Of a DNA stretch of 64,000 nt, positions 42,301 through 51,252 are shown in pieces. The position numbers and the translations under genes are program-made. Location of the stretch: NCBI GenBank assembly GCA_964467315.1, contig CAYXSA010000004.1:55949-119948 (forward strand). The letters run 5' to 3'. Every line of letters begins with the position of its first letter. Positions within the stretch are counted from its first letter, which is position 1. The notes under the pieces are model-generated. The model was not told where the DNA came from. It saw only the letters and a program-made list of their open reading frames with translations, and made no database searches. The DNA is from JAAFIM01 sp964467315. GTDB taxonomy: Bacteria > Bacteroidota > Bacteroidia > Chitinophagales > Saprospiraceae.

Positions 42301-43177
42301 ATGCGACCAACAAAAGACTTTCTCACCCTTTTTCATGTCGAGCCGAGCGATTTGGAAAATATACGCCTCATCTGGGAAGCGATAAAAGCCGATGTTTCTT
42401 GGCTTTTCGACGAATTTTACGCTTGGCTGGCGCGGCGCACAGATGCCTACGGGCGTATGTTTGCCGATACGCAGTTTGCCAATGCCAACCGCCGACTGGT
42501 AGAGCGGCATTGGATAGAGTTTTTTGGGGCAGAAATTAGCGATGATTTCATCGCAAAACGCCATCGTTTGGGCAAAATTCATGCGCAAATGGGCGTAGCG
42601 CTGGAGCCTTATACGGAGGGCGTAGCCGAGTTGCACAACCTATTTGAGGAGCTTTTTCGCCGCACACAAGTCGCTGATTTTGAGCTACTTGCGTCTTTCA
42701 ATAAGCTCTTTCGCATGGAAACTTGCTTGGTGATTTATAGCTACACGGAAGAAACCAACAGCATGCTGCGCGCACAAAACGAAGCCCTGCGCCAGCTTTC
42801 TACCCCCTGTAGCGCGTCTGCGCAAACAGGTGCTTTTTTTGCCCCTCGTCGGTCTGCTCGATTCCTCGCGGGTGCGCGAAATGATGTCCACCGTCCTCCA
42901 CAAAATCGCCGAAACGCAGGCGCGCATCTTTTTGCTGGATATTTCGGGCATTGCCGTCGTCGATACAGCCGTCGCCGACCATCTTCTGCGGCTCGTCGGC
43001 TCGACGCGGCTCATGGGCTGCCGCACCCTCATCGCGGGCATCTCGCCCACCATCGCCGAAACCATCGTTTCTTTGGGCATTGACACCAATAACTTGCTGA
43101 CAACCAACAGTTTAGAGGATGCACTAACGCAGGCTTTAGGCTTTGTTGGCGAGCAAATAAGCGCCCTTTCGGCTTAG
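42301..43177 (+). pseudogene. RsbR-type stressosome protein disrupted by a frameshift
   Basis: Reading from ATG at 42301, residues 1-167 form a non-haem globin-like sensor (TLFHVEPSDLENIRLIWEAI, then ERHWIEFFGAEISDDFIAKR), ending QLST. At the C5 tract 42803-42807 the frame shifts: the STAS domain continues in the +1 frame as ARLRKQVLFLPLVGLLDSSR (from about 42811) to a stop at 43177 with DISGIAVVDTAVADHLLRLV and AGISPTIAETIVSLGID, which carry the conserved T residues phosphorylated in RsbR. The two halves together give the normal RsbR architecture of about 290 residues. Removal of one C restores the frame. RsbR proteins gate the SigB-type partner-switching response; no rsbS or rsbT is nearby. 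An assembly error in a homopolymer cannot be excluded. Confidence 0.85.
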
Positions 43178-43203
43178 TTTTGTAGTCAAACTTTTTTTAA
43201 TTT

Positions 43204-43358
43204 TGGGGCTGCGCCGCGTGTCGCCGCGAAACGCGGCGGGGGCGAATATTTATTCGCCCCTACACGCGCCGCCGCTACGCTACGGGTTCGCTGTTCGCTC
43301 ATACCTTCGCGCCGATGGCGCTCGGTACTGCTTCGCAGCCCTCCGCATCGCTAGCCCA
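43204..43358 (+). repeat. Type T2 palindromic element
   Basis: Full copy: GGGGCTGCGCCGCGTGTCGC, GAAACGCGGCGG, GGGGCGAATATTTATTCGCC, GCTACGCTACGGGTTCGCTG, GCTCATACC, GGTACTGCTTCGCAGCCCTC and GCATCGCTAGCCCA. Sits between two convergent genes. Confidence 0.9.
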
Positions 43359-43383
43359 TTTCAGCAGTTCCCAACCTTTGCCG

Positions 43384-45354
43384 CTAAAATTCGCCTGCCG
43401 TCTTGTGGCAAACTATCGTCCAGTTGCGCACCTTCCCATCATGGTCTAAGTTGAAGATAAGCGCGGGCAGTTTATTGCTATCGTTGTAAAGGTAGCTCTG
43501 CCCCTGTGTGGTGGAGGTTGTCATGTAAGGCGCACCGTAGGCGCGTTCCAAGTCGTTGCTGCTATTGCCCAATCTGATGCCGCGCGCGCTTTTGCCCATG
43601 TAATGCATAGGGGTCGTGAGGTAGGCGATACGCCCGACGCGGGTTTGGTCGCTACTCGGAAACCATTCGACGCAGATAGCGCCAAATTGCACCGTCGGCA
43701 GATGATAGATATTGATAGGCTCGCTAAATGGTTCCTCCGTTTGCTCGATGCGAAAATAGACGATTTCGCCCTCTTCGATGACTTTGGCGCGGCGGGCAGC
43801 GCGGAGCGCATCTTTTGAAAACAGTTCATGTACTTGCTTTACGCCGTAGTCGTTTATCATCTCTTGCGTGAGGTCTACGGCGAGGCTTTTGCTGTTGCGG
43901 GTATTGGCGGTTTTGGTTACCCCATTGATAACGGCAAGATTGAGGTCTGCATATTGTCGATTGTGCGAGCGGGCAGCGCTGAAGGATTTTTTGGCGGCTT
44001 CTTTGTCGCCGCTGAAGGCTTGGGCGATGCCTGCGGCTACTTTTGCATTGGCTTCGACAGTGGGGTTTTTGCTACTTTCGGCAAGGCGCAGCGCTTTGGC
44101 GGCGGCTTCCGTAGCGGCGGGCATATTGCCAAGCAGGCAATAGGTGAGCGCGATGTTTACTTGGGCTGTGCTGTATTCGGGGTCGGCTTTCAGCGCGTCC
44201 TCAAAGCATTCGAGGCTATACTGAAGGCGGATGCTGATGGTGTCGATTTTTTCTGTTGGGTCTTCGCCTGCATGGTGCGTAGAGTCGGGCAAAACAGGGT
44301 TATGGGCTTTGTTGGGGTCGGTTACGCCGTTGGGTTTTTCTTCTTTTTTGACCGTTAGCCCATTTGCGTCGTTTCTGGGATTTCTGTTGTGATTGATATC
44401 GTCGAACTCCATAGCAACATCCTTATTTTCGAGTCCAAAATTTTGTTTGTCGTTTTGGGGGTTTCGGTTTTTTTGTGTGCTGCTTAGTCGGGTTTCGGAG
44501 TCGTAGAGATAGGGGTAGGCGTATTTGCGTTTGAGGGAGTCCATAAGGGTTAGGGTGTACATAGCGCCCGCTACGCCTGTATTATTGAGCATTTCGCGGC
44601 TGGCGAAGTCTTTGCTGATGCGGCGGTAGCATTGTTCGGCGGTGCGGTATTCTTCGGAGATGAGCAAGAGATTGGCAACCTCAAAGACAGGGATAAATTT
44701 TTGCAGGGCGTTTTCTGCGTCTTGGGTGAGGCGGCAACGGTCGCTAAAGCTGGGGTATTTTTCGGAAAATTTATCCTCCCAGCCCGTGCGGGTTTGAAAT
44801 TTGCGAAAAAAGCGCAGCCCAACATTCGGCGAGGAGTAGCCCGCCAAATAGGCATAGAGCATACCCAAAAAATCGGCTTGCGCCTCCATTTTTGCGATTT
44901 GGTCGGGGTCTTCGAGCTGCTTGCTAAAAGCCAAATTGGCGTAGTCGCTGCCCTCGTACATACCGAAGGGCAAGCCCCATTCGTGTTTTAGGTAAAAATG
45001 CGCTATCTCGTGCCCCAAAGCGAAGGCAAGAGCTGCGGTAGAGTCCGCACCCATATCGGCAGCGATGTCGTAGATAGCTTCGCCAAAATAAATGCTTTTT
45101 TTCGTAGCGCTGTAGATAGCGTTGCAGCTGCGGCAACTATGCCTACAGGGTTCTTCGCAGTCGCCCGCCGCATTGAAGGAAAATACTAAAATCGGGGCTG
45201 CGCTTTTGGATACGCCGATAGATTTTAGTATGCGTTCATAAACGAGGCGGGTCGTTTTTTCTTTATAAGCGTTGGCTTTGGATTGTGCCGAGCTGCTGGG
45301 CACATAGGCGGCAACAATTAGCAAAAATATAGCAAGACGGAGTAGGATAGGCAT
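43384..45354 (-). CDS. Secreted M48-family zinc metallopeptidase with TPR-like region
   Basis: 656 residues from ATG at 45354, beginning with a signal peptide (MPILLRLAIFLLIVAAYV, Ala-rich cleavage near SSAQS). The zinc motif HEIAH is at 115-119 and a downstream EAQAD at 157-161 supplies the third ligand, as in M48 peptidases. Four Cys at 66-77 (DCEEPCRHSCRSC) just before the catalytic region are unusual. About residues 410-520 contain helical repeats resembling TPRs (ALKADPEYSTAQVNIALTYC). The C-terminal 130 residues are beta-rich and unassigned. The upstream open frame to 45624 is repeat-derived. A promoter box is at 45384-45391. Confidence 0.85.
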   Translation of the reverse strand: MPILLRLAIFLLIVAAYVPSSSAQSKANAYKEKTTRLVYERILKSIGVSKSAAPILVFSFNAAGDCEEPCRHSCRSCNAIYSATKKSIYFGEAIYDIAADMGADSTAALAFALGHEIAHFYLKHEWGLPFGMYEGSDYANLAFSKQLEDPDQIAKMEAQADFLGMLYAYLAGYSSPNVGLRFFRKFQTRTGWEDKFSEKYPSFSDRCRLTQDAENALQKFIPVFEVANLLLISEEYRTAEQCYRRISKDFASREMLNNTGVAGAMYTLTLMDSLKRKYAYPYLYDSETRLSSTQKNRNPQNDKQNFGLENKDVAMEFDDINHNRNPRNDANGLTVKKEEKPNGVTDPNKAHNPVLPDSTHHAGEDPTEKIDTISIRLQYSLECFEDALKADPEYSTAQVNIALTYCLLGNMPAATEAAAKALRLAESSKNPTVEANAKVAAGIAQAFSGDKEAAKKSFSAARSHNRQYADLNLAVINGVTKTANTRNSKSLAVDLTQEMINDYGVKQVHELFSKDALRAARRAKVIEEGEIVYFRIEQTEEPFSEPINIYHLPTVQFGAICVEWFPSSDQTRVGRIAYLTTPMHYMGKSARGIRLGNSSNDLERAYGAPYMTTSTTQGQSYLYNDSNKLPALIFNLDHDGKVRNWTIVCHKTAGEF

Positions 45355-45383
45355 ACGAAAAGGGGGAATTTTTGGCAGTGTAA

Positions 45384-45391
45384 CAAAATTA
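45384..45391 (-). promoter_or_regulatory. Promoter -7 box before the M48 gene
   Basis: Minus strand TAATTTTG matches TAnnTTTG and lies 30 bases before the ATG at 45354. Confidence 0.6.
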
Positions 45392-45485
45392 CAACTAAGA
45401 CAGCGAAAATTGCTATTAAAGGCGTGCGGCAAAGAGCAGAAAGCAAAAAAAAAGCCTCTATTTAGGCGAGAAGCCTTTTTTTGTG

Positions 45486-45493
45486 TATCTTTG
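45486..45493 (+). promoter_or_regulatory. Possible promoter of comM
   Basis: TATCTTTG is an exact TAnnTTTG box. The start codon is 231 bases away and a type B element lies between, so assignment to comM is tentative. Confidence 0.4.
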
Positions 45494-45508
45494 TTTGACT
45501 GAGCTATT

Positions 45509-45624
45509 GCGAGAGGGATAGCAGCGAAACCACGTGTAGGGGCAGACACATTGGTCTGCCCCTGCGCGTGATGTAGCGAATAGCCCGACGCGAGGGGCGG
45601 AACGCCCCGAAGCGGCTCGCCCAA
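45509..45624 (+). repeat. Type B palindromic element
   Basis: GCGAGAGGGATAGCAGCGAA, a GTAGGGGCAGACACATTGGT cassette with its complement, TGATGTAGCGAATAGCCCGA, CGCGAGGGGCGGAACGCCCC and GAAGCGGCTCGCC. Best-preserved type B copy. Confidence 0.9.
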
Positions 45625-45723
45625 ATAAAAAAGCTAAAACCCAGCAAGAAAGCCCGTATTTATCGGACTTTCCTACTATGACAAACCGTAAAAATTTTCT
45701 TCACTATACCCAAATTTAGGACT

Positions 45724-47307
45724 ATGCTCGTTAAAACTTTTGCTGCCGCTGTGCACGGCATTGATGCCCAAACTATCACCATCGAAGTAGATGCGGGAGG
45801 CGCGGTGATGCAGGGGAAACCAGGTTATTTTTTGGTCGGGCTGCCCGATAGCGCCGTAAAAGAGGGCTATTGGCGCATAGAATCGGCGCTAAAAAGCATC
45901 GGTTATCGGATTCCGCGCATAAAAATCGTCATCAATATGGCTCCTGCCGACCTGCGCAAGGAGGGCTCCAATTACGATTTGCCCTTGGCTATCGGCGTGA
46001 TGGCGGCGACGCAGCAGATACCCGCCAGCACGGTGCAAGACTATCTAATCATGGGCGAGGTCTCGCTCGACGGGACGATTTTGCCCATCAAAGGCGCGCT
46101 GCCTATCGCCATTCAGGCGCGAAAAGACCAATTTAAGGGCTTTATTTTGCCCCGCGCCAATGCCCGCGAGGCGGCGATTGTCAATGATTTGCCCGTCTAT
46201 GGGGTCGAAAATTTGGACGAGGTGATAGGTTTTTTTGAGGGACGCACACAATTGGAGCAGACGATAGTCAATACGCGGGAAGAATTTGCCGCCGCGCAAC
46301 AGATTTATACGGTCGATTTTTCGGACGTGCGCGGGCAGGAAAACATCAAACGCGCGCTGGAAATCGCCGCCGCAGGCGGGCATAATGTTATTTTAATCGG
46401 TCCGCCTGGTTCGGGAAAAACCATGCTTGCCAAGCGTTTGCCCACGATTTTGCCCCCGCTCAATCTGCATGAGGCGCTGGAAACGACGAAAATACATTCC
46501 GTCGTTGGTTTGCTGCCCTCGCATGCTTCGCTGGTTACGGCGCGCCCTTTCCGCAGCCCGCACCATACGATTAGCGATGTGGCTTTGGTCGGCGGCGGCA
46601 ATGTGCCCAAACCTGGTGAGATTTCGCTGGCGCATAACGGGGTTTTGTTTTTGGACGAATTGCCCGAATTTCAAAGGCAGGTTTTAGAGGTGCTGCGTCA
46701 GCCCATCGAAGCGCGGCAAATTACCATTTCGCGCTCACGTTTTACGGTGGATTATCCCGCGAGTTTTATGCTTATCGCGGCGATGAATCCCTGCCCCTGC
46801 GGCTTTTACAATGACCCGAAAAAGGAATGCCAATGCGCGCCAGGGGTGGTGCAAAAGTACCTGAATAAAATTTCGGGACCCCTTTTAGACCGCATCGATT
46901 TGCACGTAGAGGTTACGCCCGTGAGTTATGAGGAGCTTGCCGCCGAAGACGGAAAAAACGAAAAAGGCGATACGCTCACGCTTGCCGAGCGCAGCACCGA
47001 TATTTTGCAGCGCGTCGTGCGTGCGCGAGAGGTACAGGCGGCGCGCTTTGCGGCGCAGGCGGGTACGCATTGCAACGCGCAGATGGAAAGCCAGCAAATC
47101 CGCGAGGTCTGCCAACTCGATAGCGCTTCGCAGTCCCTGCTCAAACGCGCAATGGAGCGCTTGCAGCTTTCCGCCCGCGCCTACGACCGCATTTTGAAAG
47201 TCGCCCGCAGCATCGCCGACCTCGCAGGCAGCGAATCCATACGCACGGAACATATAGCCGAAGCTATACACTATCGGAGCTTAGACCGCGAAAGCTGGGG
47301 GAGTTGA
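45724..47307 (+). CDS. comM: YifB/ComM-family Mg-chelatase-like AAA+ ATPase
   Basis: 527 residues. An N-terminal Lon-substrate-like fold (GYFLVGLPDSAVKEGYWRIE) is followed by the AAA+ module: Walker A GPPGSGKTML near 226-235, Walker B LFLDELPEF near 302-310, and sensor/arginine-finger regions (SRSRFTVDYPASFML). Four Cys in CPCGFYNDPKKECQC near 357-371 are characteristic of the family. ComM is a hexameric branch-migration helicase that aids integration of transforming DNA. Not linked here to dprA or other competence genes. Confidence 0.95.
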   Translation: MLVKTFAAAVHGIDAQTITIEVDAGGAVMQGKPGYFLVGLPDSAVKEGYWRIESALKSIGYRIPRIKIVINMAPADLRKEGSNYDLPLAIGVMAATQQIPASTVQDYLIMGEVSLDGTILPIKGALPIAIQARKDQFKGFILPRANAREAAIVNDLPVYGVENLDEVIGFFEGRTQLEQTIVNTREEFAAAQQIYTVDFSDVRGQENIKRALEIAAAGGHNVILIGPPGSGKTMLAKRLPTILPPLNLHEALETTKIHSVVGLLPSHASLVTARPFRSPHHTISDVALVGGGNVPKPGEISLAHNGVLFLDELPEFQRQVLEVLRQPIEARQITISRSRFTVDYPASFMLIAAMNPCPCGFYNDPKKECQCAPGVVQKYLNKISGPLLDRIDLHVEVTPVSYEELAAEDGKNEKGDTLTLAERSTDILQRVVRAREVQAARFAAQAGTHCNAQMESQQIREVCQLDSASQSLLKRAMERLQLSARAYDRILKVARSIADLAGSESIRTEHIAEAIHYRSLDRESWGS

Positions 47308-47399
47308 TTTTTTAGGGAGCATAGATACACGCAGATTTTTATGGGTATCGAATACCAATTATCCGCGTGTATCTGCGCTCTTGTTGAAGGTGAATGCGC
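47308..47399. repeat. Hairpin between convergent comM and fic genes
   Basis: GATACACGC (about 47326-47334) and GCGTGTATC form a stem over a 30-base loop. Symmetric and between convergent genes, it could terminate both. Confidence 0.5.
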
Positions 47400-48539
47400 T
47401 TACTTTTTGAATATAGAAAAATACTCCTCGAAAACAAAAAATCTGTTTCGTTTGAAACCTGTAATCTCTTTTAGTATCCCAAGACTTACAAAATCGTTGA
47501 GCAATTTGTATACAGAAACCAAAGACAGTTGAACGACTGCTGCTACATCTTCAGCATCAAGAATAGGCTGCTGATATAAGTGGTCAAGCAAAATTTTGGC
47601 AGAAGAAACCTTTTTACCGAGTTTGTAGATGCGCCGTTCTTCGCAGTCTTTTTTTAGCTCTAAAATTTCTTTTAATGTATGGCTGGCTTTTTCGCTGGTT
47701 TCAATTACGCCCGATAAAAAAAATTTGAGCCAACGCAACAAGTCGTTATGCGTGCGTACCCGTGTGAGATTGTCGTAGTATAAGGCTTTGTATCGCTCAA
47801 AAAAATCAGAAAGGTAAAGCAGAGGTTTTTTAAGCATATTTTTTTCGACCAAATAGAGCGTTATCATCAAACGCCCGATGCGTCCGTTGCCGTCTAAAAA
47901 AGGGTGAATAGTCTCAAATTGATAATGCGCAATGGCGATTTTTATCAAATTTGTCAGTCCTGTATCATCGTTGTGTAAAAAATTTTCAAGGTCGCCCATT
48001 AGGGTTTGCACCTCTTGCCAGACGGGCGGAATGTATACGGCATCTTGCAAAGAGCGCCCACCAATCCAATTTTGGCTTCTGCGAAAATCACCTGGCGATT
48101 TATGCTCACCGCGTGCGCCTTTGAGTAACTCGCTGTGTGCATTTCGTAGTAGACGAGAGGATAAAGGCAGCGACTCTAACTGCAGTATAGAAGAATTGAG
48201 CGCCGCAATGTAGTTGTTGACCTCTTGCCAATCATTTTTGCGCTCTGGGTCAATATCTCGCTCTTTCAAAAGCGCCTCTTCTATATTGGTCTGTGTACCC
48301 TCGATACGACTCGATATGGTAGCTTCTTTGGCAACATACATTTTTATGAAATGGTCGACATTGGGTATCTGGTGGGCATAAGCATCTAACTGCCCAATAG
48401 CAATAGCCGATTTTTCAACCAAACGCGTAAGCTCTCTATCCTCCCAACACCATATTTTGTTGATTTCTGTTGGTTGGAAGGCTTTGTATCCGTCTATGTA
48501 GATTAAATTGCCTGCCTGAAAAGTTTCTATTTTTTGCAT
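47400..48539 (-). CDS. Fic-family protein with C-terminal winged helix
   Basis: 379 residues. The Fic motif HPFLDGNGRIGR is intact at 212-223, and the inhibitory helix motif SSRIEGT at 76-82 is N-terminal, the class II arrangement. The C-terminal 80 residues (LLDHLYQQPILDAEDVAAVV ... LLNDFVSLGILKEI) form a winged-helix DNA-binding domain. By family it AMPylates a target protein, held off by the inhibitory Glu. The coding sequence is A+T-rich by eye (20 G/C in 47461-47520), pointing to transfer. The promoter box is at the start codon and inverted repeats sit beside it, suggesting self-repression. Confidence 0.92.
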   Translation of the reverse strand: MQKIETFQAGNLIYIDGYKAFQPTEINKIWCWEDRELTRLVEKSAIAIGQLDAYAHQIPNVDHFIKMYVAKEATISSRIEGTQTNIEEALLKERDIDPERKNDWQEVNNYIAALNSSILQLESLPLSSRLLRNAHSELLKGARGEHKSPGDFRRSQNWIGGRSLQDAVYIPPVWQEVQTLMGDLENFLHNDDTGLTNLIKIAIAHYQFETIHPFLDGNGRIGRLMITLYLVEKNMLKKPLLYLSDFFERYKALYYDNLTRVRTHNDLLRWLKFFLSGVIETSEKASHTLKEILELKKDCEERRIYKLGKKVSSAKILLDHLYQQPILDAEDVAAVVQLSLVSVYKLLNDFVSLGILKEITGFKRNRFFVFEEYFSIFKK

Positions 48540-48543
48540 AATG

Positions 48544-48551
48544 CAAAGTTA
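48544..48551 (-). promoter_or_regulatory. Promoter -7 box of the fic gene
   Basis: Minus strand TAACTTTG matches TAnnTTTG. Its last base is 5 from the ATG, so the transcript is probably leaderless. It overlaps the inverted repeat. Confidence 0.65.
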
Positions 48552-48599
48552 AATATAATTTTTTATATTTAATCTTGTTGGCTTAAAGATTAAATATAA
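48549..48599. promoter_or_regulatory. Operator-like inverted repeats at the fic promoter
   Basis: TTAAATATAA (48549-48558) and TTATATTTAA (48563-48572) form a perfect 10-bp inverted repeat with a 4-base spacer; a third copy of TTAAATATAA is at 48590-48599. These are candidate binding sites for the winged-helix domain of the encoded protein. Confidence 0.6.
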
Positions 48600-48600
48600 T

Positions 48601-50976
48601 TTAGTGCCGCCCGCCGCCGTTGTAGCTCATCACTTCGCCCTTGCCGAAGCTGTAGCTAAAACCCAAGACCACAAAACGCCCCCGCAGCGAATAACTGCGC
48701 AGATAAAAAGCCTCCCGCTCGGCGATGGTTTCCGTGATGCGTGTAGCAAACATATCGCGTATGCCCAAACTCAATACCGCCTTGTTTTTCAGCAGCTTTT
48801 TGCGCAAACCAAAATCCGCCACCAAAAAACCCCGCGTATAGCCTTGCACGGTTTGTATGCGGGATTGGTAGCTGGGCGTTAGCTCTATGTCGATGCCTTT
48901 GGGCAGCTTGCATTTTAGCATCAGCTTGCTCGACCATTGTGAGGAGCTAAAATCAAAAATGGCGCTATCAAACTCGCCCTTGCGGCTGAAAAAGCCGAAA
49001 TTGAAATCTCCCGCCACCGAAAACCAATCGACAGGCGTATACTTCCCGTTAAATTCGATGCCCGTTTTGCGGTTTGTGCCGATGTTTTCGCGGGTGGAGA
49101 GGTTTACGCCGTTTTGAAAATAGGATACGTTTTCCATCACGTCGCGCGTATACAGATGGTAAAGGCTGCCGTTGAGCGACCATTTTTCGAGTATGTAGAT
49201 AGCCGTAAGTTCGTAAGAGTCGGCATATTCGGGCAGCAGGCGCGGGTTGCCTGTGCGTATGTTGAAATTGTTTTGTATGTTGAAAAATGGGTTTAAGTCC
49301 CACAAACGCGGGCGCATAATGCGGCGCGAATAGCCCGCCTGCATAGAAAAGTAGTCCGTAACCTTCAAGGACGTATGCAAAGAGGGGAAAAAATCGGTAA
49401 AATTGTTGTGATTGCGCTCCTCTGTGGTCGCCAATACGGTGGTGAGGTCGGTATTCTCTACCCTCAAGCCCAATTTAATGCCCCATTTTTTATTTTCATA
49501 GGAGCCTGTAGCGTAGCCGCCTAAGACCTTTTGGGTGTACAAAAAATCATTGGTCAAGCCCTCATTTGCCTGCCACTGTGCGTCTATGAGGTCGAAAACC
49601 GCATAATCATTGCCTACATCGTTGATATTGTACGCGCCGCCCATCTCCAGCAAAAAGCCCTTACCGAGCGGATTGGTATAATCGAGTTTATAGTTATAAT
49701 CCGCCTGATAAAAATTCGTTTTGGTGCTTTGGTCGAAAGCGCCCGCATCGCCCACCGCAAAGGCATTTGTGAATAAAGAACGCTGGTCTTTACCAAAAAA
49801 TTTGCCCTGCGCGCTCATCAAAAGTACGTGCTCCTTATGGCTTTTGAACTGCTTTTTGTACTGCAGATCGTATTGCCATTTAGGGTTGAGCGCCGTCGTG
49901 TTTTCGCTGCGGCTGTACTGCGATGCGATTTGCTCGTTGCTATCGCGCAGGGTTATCAGGTAGCTCGAAGGGTTGTTTTCTATCTCCAAAGCCACATTGC
50001 CCGAAAGGGTGAGCGTATTATATTTATTGATAAAATAGTCTGCGCCGATGGTGATATTGTAAAATTGCTCGTCCCGAAACTCCTTTCCTACGCTCTCCAC
50101 GCTGCTGCCGCTTAGTCGGTTGAGGTTGGTATTTTCTTTATTGGTAGGGGTGGAGCGATAGCCGCCGCCGAATTGGGTGAAAAAATTAAATTTTTGTCGG
50201 CGATAATTCAGGCTGCCGCCGATGCTATGATTGTGCGGCAAGCCCGTATTGACCGAAATCGAGCCGTTAATGCCTGTTTTTTCCTCCTTTTTCAGGATAA
50301 TGTTGATGATGCCTGAGGTTCCGCCCGCCTCGTATTTCGCCGAAGGGTTGGTTATCACCTCGATACTTTCTATCATATCGGCGCTAATCGCGCCCAGCGC
50401 CTTACGCGGGTCGTCCGACATCGCCGAAGGCTTGCCATCTATCAAAATTTGCACGCCGCGATTGCCGCGCAGCGACACATTCCCCTCCATATCCACGCTT
50501 ACAGAAGGCACATTATTAAGCACCTCCAAGTCGCCCGCGCCCGTACTGCTGATGTCTTTGCCGACATGAAAAACGCGCTTATCTAATTTGAATTCTACCC
50601 GCGAGCGCTCCACTTCTACCGTAACTTCTTCCGTCGTTTGCCCGCCCATTTTTAGCGCAATCGTGCCCAATTCGATTTTTCCGCTTGCTTGGGGCAGGGT
50701 TTCCATCACAAATTTATCGAAGCCCATAAAACTACATTCTACGCGCACATTGGTAGAGTCCGATTTTAGCAGAAAATTGCCCTCCTCGTCGCTTACCGCA
50801 CCGCTCAAAACCGCGCCCGTCGCCTTCGATACCAGCGCCACGCTCGCAAAAGGCAGCGCCTCTTTCGATTCGCCGTCTACGACCTTGCCCGAAATTTCTA
50901 AATTTTGCCCAAAAATGGCGATAGGCGCAAGCATCAGCATAAGCAAGATGCTATATAGATAGGGATATTTGTTCAT
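48601..50976 (-). CDS. TonB-dependent outer membrane receptor
   Basis: 791 residues. A signal peptide (about 1-23) and a carboxypeptidase-regulatory-like beta domain (EISGKVVDGESKEALPFASV, about 28-110) are followed by a plug (DVEVLNNVPSVSVDMEGNVS-like segment near 155, LRGNRGVQILIDGKPS near 168, ESIEVITNPSAKYEAGGTSG near 203) and a barrel to the C-terminus (FVVLGFSYSFGKGE). It belongs to the OMP_b-brl_3 family of energy-dependent importers. No SusD or siderophore gene adjoins it, so the ligand is unknown. A CAAATTTA sequence at 50978-50985 would be a -7 box too close to the ATG to be useful. Confidence 0.92.
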   Translation of the reverse strand: MNKYPYLYSILLMLMLAPIAIFGQNLEISGKVVDGESKEALPFASVALVSKATGAVLSGAVSDEEGNFLLKSDSTNVRVECSFMGFDKFVMETLPQASGKIELGTIALKMGGQTTEEVTVEVERSRVEFKLDKRVFHVGKDISSTGAGDLEVLNNVPSVSVDMEGNVSLRGNRGVQILIDGKPSAMSDDPRKALGAISADMIESIEVITNPSAKYEAGGTSGIINIILKKEEKTGINGSISVNTGLPHNHSIGGSLNYRRQKFNFFTQFGGGYRSTPTNKENTNLNRLSGSSVESVGKEFRDEQFYNITIGADYFINKYNTLTLSGNVALEIENNPSSYLITLRDSNEQIASQYSRSENTTALNPKWQYDLQYKKQFKSHKEHVLLMSAQGKFFGKDQRSLFTNAFAVGDAGAFDQSTKTNFYQADYNYKLDYTNPLGKGFLLEMGGAYNINDVGNDYAVFDLIDAQWQANEGLTNDFLYTQKVLGGYATGSYENKKWGIKLGLRVENTDLTTVLATTEERNHNNFTDFFPSLHTSLKVTDYFSMQAGYSRRIMRPRLWDLNPFFNIQNNFNIRTGNPRLLPEYADSYELTAIYILEKWSLNGSLYHLYTRDVMENVSYFQNGVNLSTRENIGTNRKTGIEFNGKYTPVDWFSVAGDFNFGFFSRKGEFDSAIFDFSSSQWSSKLMLKCKLPKGIDIELTPSYQSRIQTVQGYTRGFLVADFGLRKKLLKNKAVLSLGIRDMFATRITETIAEREAFYLRSYSLRGRFVVLGFSYSFGKGEVMSYNGGGRH

Positions 50977-51067
50977 ACAAATTTATGGCTAAATAAATAA
51001 AACCACAAATTTCGCCCAAAAAACGGCGCTCTATAGCATGAAATAACCTTTTTAACGTTTCCCTAAG

Positions 51068-51182
51068 TTTTTTATTTGGGCGTGCCCGCTGCTCCCCGCG
51101 CCGCGAAAATCGCGGCGCTTAAAGGTCGCAGGGTCGGGCTGTACAGGGCAGCCACAAGGGCTGCCCCTACCATCCCTCACGC
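51068..51182 (-). repeat. Type A palindromic element
   Basis: GGGCGTGCCCGC, CGCCGCGAAAATCGCGGCGC, GGTCGGGCTGTACAGGGCAG and CCATCCCTCACGC. A free mini-cassette GGGCGAATAATTATTCGCCC follows at 51187-51206, then GCGCCAAAGGCGC. Confidence 0.88.
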
Positions 51183-51252
51183 AAGAGGGCGAATAATTAT
51201 TCGCCCCTACAAGCCCCGCGCCAAAGGCGCGCGGGGCGCAGGCTACCCGCTA

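Larger units (their letters stand above)
45355..45723. other. Spacer between the divergent M48 gene and comM
   Basis: 369 bases. Contains the minus-strand promoter of the M48 gene, a GCCT/AGGC/GCCT hairpin set with long A and T runs (about 45450-45484), a TATCTTTG box at 45486-45493 on the plus strand, and a type B element (45509-45624). The comM promoter might be that box, giving a 225-base leader that includes the repeat. Confidence 0.55.

Noticed and set aside
42830..43177. STAS domain as a separate intact gene
   Set aside because: The frame reads as the direct continuation of the RsbR linker when one C is removed, and the would-be start lies inside a conserved strand, so a frameshifted single gene is more likely.
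50978..50985. TAnnTTTG box before the TonB receptor
   Set aside because: It ends 2 bases before the ATG, so transcription would start inside the coding region; probably fortuitous.
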